NCBI GenBank assembly: GCA_947457745.1
Contig: CANGWT010000090.1
Coordinates: forward strand, 1 to 6,813
Source: Burkholderiaceae bacterium
Lineage (GTDB): Bacteria; Pseudomonadota; Gammaproteobacteria; Burkholderiales; Burkholderiaceae
Length of the DNA stretch: 6,813 nt
Direction: 5' to 3'
The first letter of the stretch is position 1; the number at the start of each line of letters is the position of its first letter. The notes under the pieces are model-generated. The model was given only the letters and a program-made list of their open reading frames with translations, was not told where the DNA came from and made no database searches. Shown here piece by piece: positions 1 through 6,770 of the stretch. Made by a program: the position numbers and the translations under genes.

Positions 1-107
1 ATCGGCTGACTCACAAATATTGCCTTTACATTGATTATTTCAATAAAACCTGATTTTAATCGCTCTTAGAGTCAATTCAGTTTGATTGGCATCGCTATAC
101 TAAGTGC
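1..107. other. AT-rich intergenic region upstream of the GST gene
   Basis: No coding region is recognisable here on either strand. The stretch is AT-rich. It contains a possible sigma70-like pair on the plus strand, TTGATT at 31-36 and TTTAAT at 55-60 with an 18-base spacer. A second -10-like box, TATACT, lies at 96-101. A small inverted repeat (ATTGA, five bases, TCAAT) spans 30-44. The upstream neighbouring gene is outside the window, so it is unknown whether the region separates co-directional or divergent genes. Confidence 0.5.
96..101 (+). promoter_or_regulatory. Candidate -10 box TATACT for the GST gene
   Basis: TATACT matches the sigma70 -10 consensus at five of six positions. Its last base lies exactly seven bases before the A of the GST start codon at 108, so a start six bases past the box would give an mRNA beginning at the ATG. 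No convincing -35 hexamer lies 16-18 bases upstream; 73-78 reads CAATTC. The alternative promoter at 31-36 and 55-60 would give a leader of about 40 bases, but that leader also lacks a Shine-Dalgarno sequence. Prediction only. Confidence 0.35.
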
Positions 108-722
108 ATGAAACTAATCGGATCCCTTACTAGCCCCTACGTACGCAAAGTACGCATTGTTTTCTTGGAAAAAAAGGTTGATTTAGACCTAGAACTCGAA
201 AATGTCTGGGCTGCAGATACCAAAATAGCCCTCAACAACCCCTTAGGCAAAGTGCCCTGCCTTCTTTTAGATGACGGTGAAGTCATCTACGATTCGCGCG
301 TGATTGCTGAATACGCTGATACATTGAGCCCAGTGAGCAAGCTTATACCGACAGGTAGTCGTGAACGCGCTACTGTCAAAACCTGGGAAACCCTGGCTGA
401 CGGGGTAGAAGATGCGGGAATTTTGGCTCGTTTAGAAGCCACCTTGCGCCCACCTGAGCAGCAGAGCGCTACTTGGATTGAGCGTCAAATGGGCAAAATT
501 AATACCTCTCTTGCCCAAATGTCCCGTGAATTAGGTGAAAACGCCTGGTGTCACAGCAACCAGATGACTTTGGCTGATATTGCTGTTGGCTGCGCTTTGG
601 GTTACCTGCTGTTCCGCTTCCCGAATATCGCTTGGCAAGCGCAATACCCCAATTTAGATGCCTTGTATCAAAAGTTGATGCAAAGACCTTCCTTTGCAGA
701 AACAGCGCCTCCAGCCGCCTAA
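108..722 (+). CDS. Glutathione S-transferase family protein, YibF-like
   Basis: This 204-residue protein is a soluble, cytoplasmic GST-fold protein. An N-terminal thioredoxin-like domain spans roughly residues 1-78 and an alpha-helical C-terminal domain about 88-200. It opens with GSLTSPYVRK, very close to the E. coli YibF N-terminus as I remember it, and length (204 against 202) and the ending (FAETAPP) also agree. Ser9 sits in the GST catalytic-residue position. The expected cis-proline is Pro50 in GKVP, and Asp62-Ser63 in YDSRVIAEY fit the gamma-glutamyl-binding DS motif. The N-capping box TLAD is at 154-157. The family's physiological substrate is poorly known, so detoxification or thiol reduction is inferred from the fold alone. 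The start is firm because homology begins at residue 1, yet no Shine-Dalgarno precedes it, so the mRNA may be leaderless. The gene converges on mnmA with 26 bases between stop codons. Confidence 0.9.
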   Translation: MKLIGSLTSPYVRKVRIVFLEKKVDLDLELENVWAADTKIALNNPLGKVPCLLLDDGEVIYDSRVIAEYADTLSPVSKLIPTGSRERATVKTWETLADGVEDAGILARLEATLRPPEQQSATWIERQMGKINTSLAQMSRELGENAWCHSNQMTLADIAVGCALGYLLFRFPNIAWQAQYPNLDALYQKLMQRPSFAETAPPAA

Positions 723-747
723 ATCAGGGCGCTAGCAGCCAGAAAGA

Positions 748-776
748 CTTAGGCGGAAATAATTCCGCCGCCTAAG
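748..776. terminator. Hairpin over the mnmA stop, possible weak bidirectional terminator
   Basis: CTTAGGCGG (748-756) and CCGCCTAAG (768-776) form a perfect 9-bp inverted repeat with an 11-base loop. An alternative register pairs GGCGGAA (752-758) with TTCCGCC (763-769) around an ATAA tetraloop, possible because CCGCC occurs in two overlapping copies. The hairpin includes the mnmA stop codon (749-751) and its last codons, and lies just past the end of the convergent GST gene. Neither side has a good T-run: the minus strand continues TCTTTCTGG and the plus strand CAAATATC. Intrinsic termination is therefore only possible, and it could instead protect mRNA 3' ends. Confidence 0.4.
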
Positions 777-1864
777 CAAATATCTCCATCGTACAAAACG
801 GCAGACTGACCCGGAGTCACCGCCCATTGAGCTTCTGGAAAGGTCAATTCAAAACTTGAAGGTCCAGCGACTCCAGCAGCAAGCGTGCATAGTGAGTCTG
901 CCTGACGATAGCGGGTTTTTGCAGAGTACTGTCCTGGCGTGGGTGCAACTCCAGCGACCCAACTAGCGTCAATTGTAGAAAGCTGCTTGGCTAGTAGCCA
1001 GGGATGCTCATGGCCCTGGGCGACGTATAAGGTGTTATTGGCCACATCCTTGCGAGCGACATACCAAGCATCACCATTGCCGTCCTGACTGCCGCCAAGG
1101 CCTATACCCTTTCGCTGCCCCAGGGTGAAAAAGGCAAGTCCCATATGCTCGCCAACTGTTTTGCCTTCTGGGGTTCTAATGGGTCCTGGAGTGCGCGGTA
1201 GATAACGGTTTAAGAATTCGCGGAAAGGGCGCTCGCCAATAAAGCAAATCCCTGTGGAGTCTTTTTTAGCGGCATTATGCAAGCCGATTTTCTCGGCAAT
1301 CTTGCGTACCTCCGTCTTTGGAATCTCCCCTAAAGGAAAAAGTACATTTGCTAATTGGCTCTGGGTTAAGCGGTGCAAGAAATAGCTTTGGTCTTTACTG
1401 GCATCCAAGGCCTTTAATAGCTGTACGCGCCCACCTTCATGCCGAACCCGCGCATAGTGGCCGGTTGCAATGGCATCGGCACCCAAACTGATGGCGTGGT
1501 CTAAAAAGGCTTTAAATTTAATTTCTGCATTACATAAAACATCTGGGTTGGGTGTCCTGCCGGCAGCATATTCGCGTAAAAACTCTGCAAAAACACGCTC
1601 ACGATACTCGGCAGCAAAGTTGACGGCTTCGACATCAATCCCAATGAGGTCGGCCACAGAGACAACATCTAACCAATCCTGACGTGCGGAGCAATATTCG
1701 TCGCTGTCATCGTCCTCCCAGTTTTTCATGAAAAGGCCAACAACTTCATAACCTTGCTGCTTTAGCATCCAGGCTGCAACAGACGAATCTACCCCTCCAG
1801 ACATCCCAACCACGACTTTTGAGGGTTTTGAAGCAGGTATTGCGACAGAATTGAGGGGGATCAT
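749..1864 (-). CDS. mnmA: tRNA-specific 2-thiouridylase MnmA (TrmU)
   Basis: MnmA is a cytoplasmic ATP-dependent enzyme that makes the 2-thio group of U34 in tRNAs for Lys, Glu and Gln, using sulfur relayed from IscS through the Tus proteins. From the ATG at 1864 the protein has 371 residues, close to E. coli MnmA (368). The PP-loop SGGVDSS at residues 22-28 activates the uridine with ATP. Cys111 (NPDVLCNAEIKF) and Cys207 (STGICFIGER) are the two catalytic cysteines equivalent to E. coli Cys102 and Cys199. TGHYARV lies at 134-140, and the C-terminal beta-barrel ends in the typical CLGGGII. The frame stays open upstream to a TTG at 1924, adding 20 hydrophobic residues that I judge not native. 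Neither start has a Shine-Dalgarno. A TACAAT box (1904-1909, minus strand) would start transcription near 1897, which favours the shorter form. The gene is divergent from pntAA and convergent with the GST gene. Identity is certain; the start is not. Confidence 0.93.
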   Translation of the reverse strand: MIPLNSVAIPASKPSKVVVGMSGGVDSSVAAWMLKQQGYEVVGLFMKNWEDDDSDEYCSARQDWLDVVSVADLIGIDVEAVNFAAEYRERVFAEFLREYAAGRTPNPDVLCNAEIKFKAFLDHAISLGADAIATGHYARVRHEGGRVQLLKALDASKDQSYFLHRLTQSQLANVLFPLGEIPKTEVRKIAEKIGLHNAAKKDSTGICFIGERPFREFLNRYLPRTPGPIRTPEGKTVGEHMGLAFFTLGQRKGIGLGGSQDGNGDAWYVARKDVANNTLYVAQGHEHPWLLAKQLSTIDASWVAGVAPTPGQYSAKTRYRQADSLCTLAAGVAGPSSFELTFPEAQWAVTPGQSAVLYDGDICLGGGIISA

Positions 1865-2041
1865 CAAAAAAAATGCGAGAATTCGACATAAACTAAAAAA
1901 CCCATTGTAGAAGTCTTGCTCCAAATTTACGAGATTTGTGGCAAAACCAAATAAATGGCGCTAAGGGTAAATAGATAGGTAGATTTTCGCCTAACTAACT
2001 AAAATAGATTTTTTTGAAAAATTTGCATTTGGAGACATGCC
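1865..2041. promoter_or_regulatory. Divergent mnmA / pntAA intergenic region
   Basis: This AT-rich spacer must hold promoters for both genes. For mnmA, TACAAT on the minus strand (1904-1909) is the best -10 candidate, but no matching -35 is evident. For pntAA, TAAAAT at 2000-2005 is a possible -10, also without a clear -35. Three tandem CTAA units lie at 1991-2002, directly before that box. An A8 run on the plus strand (1866-1873) abuts the chosen mnmA start. GGAG at 2031-2034 is the pntAA ribosome-binding site. No dyad-symmetric operator or riboswitch is evident. Confidence 0.4.
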
Positions 2042-3172
2042 ATGCGCATAGGAGTACCGCTGGAAATCAGACTCGGTGAAACTCGAGTTGCCGCCACACC
2101 GGAAACCGTTAAGAAGCTGATTGGCCAAGGCCATTCCGTTGTGATTCAAAAAAGTGCGGGCGTAAGAGCCAGTCAACCTGATTCCGCCTATGAATCTGTG
2201 GGTGCAACGATTGGTAGCGCAGCAGATGCCTTTGGGGCAGAGATTGTTCTCAAGGTACGTGCACCTGAGGCCGCCGAACTCAAGCAAATTCAATCTGGCA
2301 GCGTGCTCATTGGCATGCTCGATCCATTTGATAGCGACAATATTGCTGCGATGGCCGCCCAAGGTGTGACTGCATTCTCATTAGAGGCTGCTCCACGTAC
2401 TACTCGCGCACAAAGCATGGACGTCTTGTCCTCGCAAGCCAACATCGCAGGTTATAAAGCGGTGATGGTTGCTGCTAATGAGTATCAGCGCTTTATGCCT
2501 ATGCTCATGACTGCAGCCGGAACCGTTAAAGCGGCACGCGTACTAATCTTGGGCGCTGGTGTTGCTGGCCTTCAAGCTATTGCAACTGCAAAGCGTTTAG
2601 GTGCCGTCATCGAAGCATCTGACGTACGCCCTGCTGCTAAAGAGCAAATTGAATCTCTCGGCGCCAAGTTTGTTGACGTTCCTTACGAAACAGATGAAGA
2701 GCGCGAAATCGCTAAAGGCGTTGGTGGCTATGCGCGCCCAATGCCGGAAGCTTGGATGAAGCGTCAAGCAGCACTAGTTGCTGAACGTGCTCAACAAGCT
2801 GACATCGTCATTACAACCGCCTTGATCCCAGGTCGCAAGCCGCCAGTCTTATTGCACAGCGACACCGTTGCCAATATGAAACCAGGTTCGATCGTGATCG
2901 ACTTAGCAGCTGGCCGTGGTGACAATGGATCAGGCAACTGTCCTTTGACGGAAGAAGACAAGATTGTTGAGAAAAATGGTGTGAAGATTATTGGTTACAG
3001 TAATCTCGCCAGCATGGTAGCTGCGGATGCTTCTGCTTTGTACGCACGCAACTTGCTTGATTTCATGAAGCTCATCGTTGACCCAGAAGCGAAGTTAGTT
3101 ATCCCCACCGATGATGACATCGTTACTGCTTGCCTCATGTGTCGTGATGGCCAGGCTATCCGCAAAAACTAA
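2042..3172 (+). CDS. pntAA: NAD(P)+ transhydrogenase subunit alpha 1 (PntAA, NAD(H)-binding domain I)
   Basis: PntAA is the peripheral cytoplasmic subunit of proton-translocating transhydrogenase. It binds NADH and passes hydride to NADP+ bound by PntB. The 376 residues match the separate domain I polypeptide of split enzymes (about 384 in Rhodospirillum rubrum), not the longer E. coli PntA. The N-terminus MRIGVP and TRVAATPETV are family-typical. The RTTRAQSMD segment carries Arg119, Gln124 and Asp127, equivalent to R. rubrum Arg127, Gln132 and Asp135 at the hydride-transfer site. GAGVAG at 171-176 is the dinucleotide-binding glycine loop, and Tyr230 in GGYARPM lies in the mobile loop. After IDLA the loop GRGDNGSGNCP (residues 291-301) seems a few residues longer than the R. 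rubrum form. GGAG at 2031-2034, seven bases before the ATG, supports this start. It is the first gene of the operon, 24 bases ahead of pntAB. Confidence 0.95.
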   Translation: MRIGVPLEIRLGETRVAATPETVKKLIGQGHSVVIQKSAGVRASQPDSAYESVGATIGSAADAFGAEIVLKVRAPEAAELKQIQSGSVLIGMLDPFDSDNIAAMAAQGVTAFSLEAAPRTTRAQSMDVLSSQANIAGYKAVMVAANEYQRFMPMLMTAAGTVKAARVLILGAGVAGLQAIATAKRLGAVIEASDVRPAAKEQIESLGAKFVDVPYETDEEREIAKGVGGYARPMPEAWMKRQAALVAERAQQADIVITTALIPGRKPPVLLHSDTVANMKPGSIVIDLAAGRGDNGSGNCPLTEEDKIVEKNGVKIIGYSNLASMVAADASALYARNLLDFMKLIVDPEAKLVIPTDDDIVTACLMCRDGQAIRKN

Positions 3173-3196
3173 TACAGAATATTCAAAGGAAACATC

Positions 3197-3535
3197 ATGG
3201 ATCTCGCTGCTTTTCAAAGCATCCTCACAGTCCAAAACATCACCGTGTTTGTTTTGGCCATTTTTGTTGGCTATCAAGTAGTTTGGAATGTCACCCCTGC
3301 ATTACATACTCCACTGATGGCAGTGACTAATGCTATCTCTGGAATCATTATTGTTGGTGCCCTACTGCAAACTGAAGTCATTGGTGGCGATGAGATCACT
3401 CTCACCAGCATCATTGGTGCAGTAGCCGTCTTCTTAGCATCAATTAATATTTTTGGTGGCTTTATGGTCACCCGTCGCATGCTTGAAATGTTCAAGAAAA
3501 AAGCCCCTAAAGCCGATGCGACTGGAACTAAATAA
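3197..3535 (+). CDS. pntAB: NAD(P)+ transhydrogenase subunit alpha 2 (PntAB, membrane domain)
   Basis: PntAB is a small integral inner-membrane subunit supplying part of domain II, the proton channel, and corresponds to the C-terminal membrane part of E. coli PntA. At 112 residues it has the usual size. Hydrophobic segments are visible at about 15-31, 42-58 and 69-92, followed by a positive tail (RRMLEMFKKK) that should face the cytoplasm. The stretch VTPALHTPLMAVTNAISG (32-49), between the first and second helices, is the family signature. A good Shine-Dalgarno (AAAGGA, 3185-3190) lies six bases before the ATG. It is the second gene of the pnt operon, 24 bases after pntAA and 34 bases before pntB, and is almost certainly co-translated with both. 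Confidence 0.95.
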   Translation: MDLAAFQSILTVQNITVFVLAIFVGYQVVWNVTPALHTPLMAVTNAISGIIIVGALLQTEVIGGDEITLTSIIGAVAVFLASINIFGGFMVTRRMLEMFKKKAPKADATGTK

Positions 3536-3569
3536 AAACTAGAACAAGACCTATACAGAGACCACAATC

Positions 3570-4937
3570 ATGTCAAACATAACCGCGATTTCCTACCTTA
3601 TTTCATCGGTGCTTTTCATCCTCGCCTTGCGTGGATTGTCTTCACCAACCACATCACGTCAAGGCAATACCTTCGGCATGATCGGCATGTTGCTTGCCGT
3701 GATCACCACCTTCATGATTCCTGACTTTAAGCCAGTCTTCTCATTGATTATTGGTGCGATAGTTGCCGGTGCAATCATTGGAATACTTGCTGCTAAACGT
3801 GTGCAAATGACCAAGATGCCAGAGCTCGTTGCACTGATGCACTCTTTTGTTGGTTTATCAGCTGTATTAATTGCGATTGCAGCAGTGTTTAATCCAGCCC
3901 AAGATCATACTGGCGCTCAAAAGATTGAACTCTTTATCGGTGCATTTATCGGCGCCATCACCTTTACTGCTTCTATTATCGCTTTTGGAAAATTATCCGG
4001 GAAGGTCAGCGGTAAATCAGTGACCTTTGCTGGCCAGCACTTACTCAACCTCATTCTCGCAATTGTGATGGTTTCTGGTGGTGTCATGTACTTCATGACA
4101 GGTAGTCACGAAGCATTCTTAGTCATGTGTGCGATTGCCTTGGTGTTGGGTGTAACTTTAATTATCCCAATCGGTGGTGCAGATATGCCTGTAGTTGTAT
4201 CGATGCTCAACAGTTACTCTGGTTGGGCGGCTGCAGGTATTGGTTTTACATTAAACAATCCCGTATTGATTATTGCTGGTGCTTGCGTAGGATCATCTGG
4301 CGCAATTCTGTCTTACATCATGTGTAAAGCGATGAACCGCTCTATCTTGGCAGTCTTGCTTGGTGGTTTCGGTGCCGAAGCTTCTGCCGGTGGCGCTGAT
4401 GATGGCGGTCCAAAGAACTACAAAACAGGTTCACCAGAAGATGCTGCCTTCCTTATGGAGAATGCCGACACAGTCGTGATTGTTCCTGGCTATGGCTTGG
4501 CAGTTGCCCGCGCCCAGCACGCACTAAAAGAATTAACAGAAAAGCTGACTCATCACGGTGTGACTGTAAAGTACGCAATTCACCCTGTCGCAGGTCGTAT
4601 GCCTGGCCATATGAACGTGCTCTTGGCTGAAGCTGAAGTTCCTTACGATCAAGTATTTGAGATGGAAGACATTAATAGCGACTTTGGTCAAGCTGACGTG
4701 GTGCTGGTACTAGGTGCAAACGACGTAGTAAACCCGGCTGCTCGTACGCCAGGCAGCCCAATCTTTGGCATGCCAATTTTGGAAGCTTATAAAGCCAAAA
4801 CAATTATTGTCAATAAGCGCTCCATGGCTGCAGGTTATGCTGGATTAGATAACGAACTTTTCTACATGGATAAAACTATGATGGTCTTCGGTGATGCGAA
4901 GAAGGTTGTGGAAGACATGGTGAAATCAGTTTCTTAA
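3570..4937 (+). CDS. pntB: NAD(P)+ transhydrogenase subunit beta (PntB)
   Basis: PntB joins a multi-helix inner-membrane domain II to a cytoplasmic NADP(H)-binding domain III. With PntAA and PntAB it drives NADH + NADP+ to NAD+ + NADPH using the proton gradient. The 455 residues are close to E. coli PntB (about 462). Hydrophobic helices fill roughly residues 1-265. His91 in LMHSFVGL matches the proton-channel residue E. coli beta-His91. Asp205 (GGADMPVV) and Asn214 (MLNSYSGW) match beta-Asp213 and beta-Asn222. Domain III starts after the flexible linker near 275-290. It shows the glycine loop PGYGLAVA (306-313), the HPVAGRMPGHMNVLL segment (338-352), GANDVVNPAA (382-391) and KRSMAAGYAG (416-425), which bind NADP(H). 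The Shine-Dalgarno is weak (AGAG, 3557-3560, nine bases before the ATG), so translational coupling to pntAB is plausible. It is the last gene of the operon, followed by a terminator. Confidence 0.96.
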   Translation: MSNITAISYLISSVLFILALRGLSSPTTSRQGNTFGMIGMLLAVITTFMIPDFKPVFSLIIGAIVAGAIIGILAAKRVQMTKMPELVALMHSFVGLSAVLIAIAAVFNPAQDHTGAQKIELFIGAFIGAITFTASIIAFGKLSGKVSGKSVTFAGQHLLNLILAIVMVSGGVMYFMTGSHEAFLVMCAIALVLGVTLIIPIGGADMPVVVSMLNSYSGWAAAGIGFTLNNPVLIIAGACVGSSGAILSYIMCKAMNRSILAVLLGGFGAEASAGGADDGGPKNYKTGSPEDAAFLMENADTVVIVPGYGLAVARAQHALKELTEKLTHHGVTVKYAIHPVAGRMPGHMNVLLAEAEVPYDQVFEMEDINSDFGQADVVLVLGANDVVNPAARTPGSPIFGMPILEAYKAKTIIVNKRSMAAGYAGLDNELFYMDKTMMVFGDAKKVVEDMVKSVS

Positions 4938-4964
4938 TGGCTGCTTACTAAAAGCAAATAATTG

Positions 4965-4986
4965 ACCGCCTTCGGGCGGTTTTTTA
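4965..4986 (+). terminator. Rho-independent terminator of the pnt operon
   Basis: ACCGCC (4965-4970) pairs with GGCGGT (4975-4980) around a TTCG loop, a very stable C(UUCG)G tetraloop hairpin. The sequence then runs TTTTTATT. The hairpin begins 27 bases after the pntB stop codon and is well placed to end pntAA-pntAB-pntB transcription. Confidence 0.9.
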
Positions 4987-5020
4987 TTACATCAAAATTT
5001 TTATATATCTCATTGCAAAT

Positions 5021-5052
5021 AAAAACGCCTGGTCTTTTGAACCAGGCGTTTT
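5021..5052. terminator. Bidirectional terminator, main one for groEL
   Basis: AAAACGCCTGGT (5022-5033) and ACCAGGCGTTTT (5041-5052) form a perfect 12-bp stem with a 7-base loop. On the minus strand the second arm is followed by a T-rich run (GTTTTTATTTG), so it is a good intrinsic terminator for groES-groEL, starting about 38 bases past the groEL stop. On the plus strand it continues TTTTAGTTTCTT, so it can also back up the pnt terminator. Confidence 0.88.
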
Positions 5053-5054
5053 AG

Positions 5055-5080
5055 TTTCTTCAGCAAGATAGCTGAGGAAG
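5055..5080. repeat. Weak imperfect hairpin just after the groEL stop
   Basis: TTTCTTCAGC (5055-5064) can pair with GCTGAGGAAG (5071-5080) around AAGATA. As plus-strand RNA the stem is 10 bp with two G-U pairs. As minus-strand groEL mRNA those two become A-C mismatches, so it is weaker there. It has no T-run. It may stabilise an RNA 3' end or be chance. Confidence 0.3.
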
Positions 5081-5090
5081 TGTGCGGCAA

Positions 5091-6743
5091 TTACATCATG
5101 CCGCCCATTCCACCCATACCACCCATGCCGCCCATATCAGGCATGCCACCACCAGCAGAATCATCCTTTGGTGCTTCGCAAATTGCGCAATCGGTAGTCA
5201 ACAATAAAGCTGCAACAGATGCTGCATTGACTAATGCAGTTTTTGTTACCTTAGTTGGATCGATCACACCTTGAGCCACGAGGTCACCGTACTCACCAGT
5301 TGCTGCGTTGTAACCGTTATTACCCTTGCTAGCCAATACTGCGTTCACAACTACGCTGGCTTCATCGCCTGCGTTAGAGACGATAATACGAAGTGGTTCT
5401 TCCATAGCGCGCAATACGATACTGATACCAGCATCTTGATCGGCGTTGTCACCTTTCAAACCTTTGATACCTTGCTTCGCACGTAACAATGCTACGCCAC
5501 CACCAGGAACAATACCCTCTTCTACTGCAGCGCGCGTAGCGTGCAATGCATCATCAACACGGGCTTTCTTTTCTTTCATTTCTACTTCGGTAGCAGCGCC
5601 AACACGAATCACTGCAACACCACCTGCCAATTTGGCAACGCGCTCTTGCAACTTTTCTTTATCGTAATCGCTAGTCGCCTCTTCGATCTGAACACGAATG
5701 TTCTTCACGCGCGCTTCGATTGCTTTAGCATCGCCAGCACCGTCAATAATGATGGTGTTTTCTTTGCCAATTTCGATACGCTTCGCTTGACCTAAGTGCT
5801 CAAGAGTAGTTTTCTCGAGGGTGAGACCGATCTCTTCAGCAATGACTGTACCACCAGTCAAAATCGCGATATCTTCCAACATCGCTTTACGGCGATCGCC
5901 AAAGCCTGGAGCTTTAACAGCGCAAGTCTTGATGATGCCGCGAATGTTGTTCACAACTAAAGTTGCCAAGGCTTCGCCTTCAACATCTTCTGCAATGATT
6001 AACAATGGACGACCAGACTTCGCTACTTGCTCGAGTACTGGGAGCAAATCACGAATGTTGCTAACTTTCTTGTCAAACAAGAGTACGTATGGGCTTTCCA
6101 ATACAGCAACTTGCTTCTCAGGCTGGTTAATGAAATATGGAGAGAGGTAACCGCGGTCAAACTGCATACCCTCAACCACTTCCAACTCATCTTCTAATGA
6201 CTTGCCATCCTCAACAGTGATAACACCTTCTTTGCCTACTTTTTCCATTGCTTCAGCGATACGCTGGCCAATGCTGTGGTCGCTGTTCGCTGAAATTGAG
6301 CCAACTTGAGCGATTTCTTTAGTGGTTGTGCAAGGCTTGCTAATTTTCTTTAGCTCTTCAAGTGCCGCTGTAACTGCTTTATCGATACCACGCTTCAAGT
6401 CCATTGGGTTATGGCCTGAAACTACGTATTTCATACCTTCCCGCACGATGGATTGAGCCAAAACAGTAGCAGTAGTAGTTCCATCACCGGCAATATCAGC
6501 AGTCTTAGAAGCAACTTCCTTCACCATCTGAGCGCCCATGTTTTGGAGCTTGTCTTTGAGTTCGATTTCTTTTGCTACGGATACACCATCTTTAGTGATG
6601 ATTGGGCCACCAAATGAACGCTCGATAACCACATTTCGACCTTTAGGTCCTAAAGTTACTTTTACTGCGTTCGCGAGAATGTTGACGCCTTCTACCATCT
6701 TGGTACGGGCGCTATCTCCAAATACGACGTCTTTTGCTGCCAT
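5091..6743 (-). CDS. groEL: 60 kDa chaperonin GroEL (Hsp60, Cpn60)
   Basis: GroEL forms the cytoplasmic double-ring 14-mer that encloses and folds non-native proteins with ATP and the GroES lid. The protein has 550 residues, the usual length (E. coli 548), and begins MAAKDVVFGD. Nucleotide-site features are in place: the TLGPKG loop (30-35), Asp52, GDGTTT (86-91, with Asp87) and the catalytic Asp398 in ARVDDAL. The apical substrate-binding tyrosines are Tyr199 and Tyr203 in GYLSPYF. The C-terminus is the normal GGM-repeat tail ending MGGMM. An extra cysteine makes a Cys519-x-x-Cys522 pair just before the tail. A good Shine-Dalgarno (AAGGAA, minus strand, 6751-6756) lies seven bases before the ATG. 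The gene follows groES by 27 bases in one operon. Heat-shock promoter or CIRCE elements would be upstream of groES, outside the window. It ends at the bidirectional terminator 5021-5052. Confidence 0.98.
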   Translation of the reverse strand: MAAKDVVFGDSARTKMVEGVNILANAVKVTLGPKGRNVVIERSFGGPIITKDGVSVAKEIELKDKLQNMGAQMVKEVASKTADIAGDGTTTATVLAQSIVREGMKYVVSGHNPMDLKRGIDKAVTAALEELKKISKPCTTTKEIAQVGSISANSDHSIGQRIAEAMEKVGKEGVITVEDGKSLEDELEVVEGMQFDRGYLSPYFINQPEKQVAVLESPYVLLFDKKVSNIRDLLPVLEQVAKSGRPLLIIAEDVEGEALATLVVNNIRGIIKTCAVKAPGFGDRRKAMLEDIAILTGGTVIAEEIGLTLEKTTLEHLGQAKRIEIGKENTIIIDGAGDAKAIEARVKNIRVQIEEATSDYDKEKLQERVAKLAGGVAVIRVGAATEVEMKEKKARVDDALHATRAAVEEGIVPGGGVALLRAKQGIKGLKGDNADQDAGISIVLRAMEEPLRIIVSNAGDEASVVVNAVLASKGNNGYNAATGEYGDLVAQGVIDPTKVTKTALVNAASVAALLLTTDCAICEAPKDDSAGGGMPDMGGMGGMGGMGGMM

Positions 6744-6770
6744 GATTGAATTCCTTTCTTAGATACCGAA

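Noticed and set aside
70..75. TTGACT on the minus strand as the -35 box of a divergent gene to the left
   Set aside because: No -10 hexamer lies at a 16-18 base spacing; the nearest candidates are about 11 or 21 bases away. No divergent gene is visible in the window.
1865..1924. The hydrophobic 20-residue extension of MnmA as a signal peptide or membrane anchor
   Set aside because: MnmA is a cytoplasmic tRNA-modifying enzyme. The extension depends on a TTG without a ribosome-binding site and looks like translated AT-rich leader.
1991..2002. Three tandem CTAA units upstream of pntAA
   Set aside because: Three tetranucleotide units in AT-rich sequence are within chance expectation. They are outside any coding frame, so slippage-based phase variation is not supported.
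2037..2039. An ATG five bases before the pntAA start
   Set aside because: It is out of frame with pntAA and only two bases from GGAG, too close for normal initiation. The ATG at 2042 has ideal spacing and matches the family N-terminus.
1991..2362. A 123-codon open frame on the minus strand overlapping the pntAA 5' end
   Set aside because: It is antisense to the well-supported pntAA frame, resembles no family I know, and extends across the pntAA ribosome-binding site. It is best explained as a chance open frame.
4127..4327. A 66-codon, Cys- and Trp-rich open frame inside pntB
   Set aside because: It is an alternative frame of a membrane-helix coding stretch, has no ribosome-binding site of its own, and lies wholly within pntB.
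5080..6762. Several plus-strand open frames of 64 to 109 codons opposite groEL
   Set aside because: They are complementary-strand shadows of a highly codon-biased conserved gene. The apparent PPIPPMPP-rich one at 5080-5274 is simply the reverse complement of the GGM tail.
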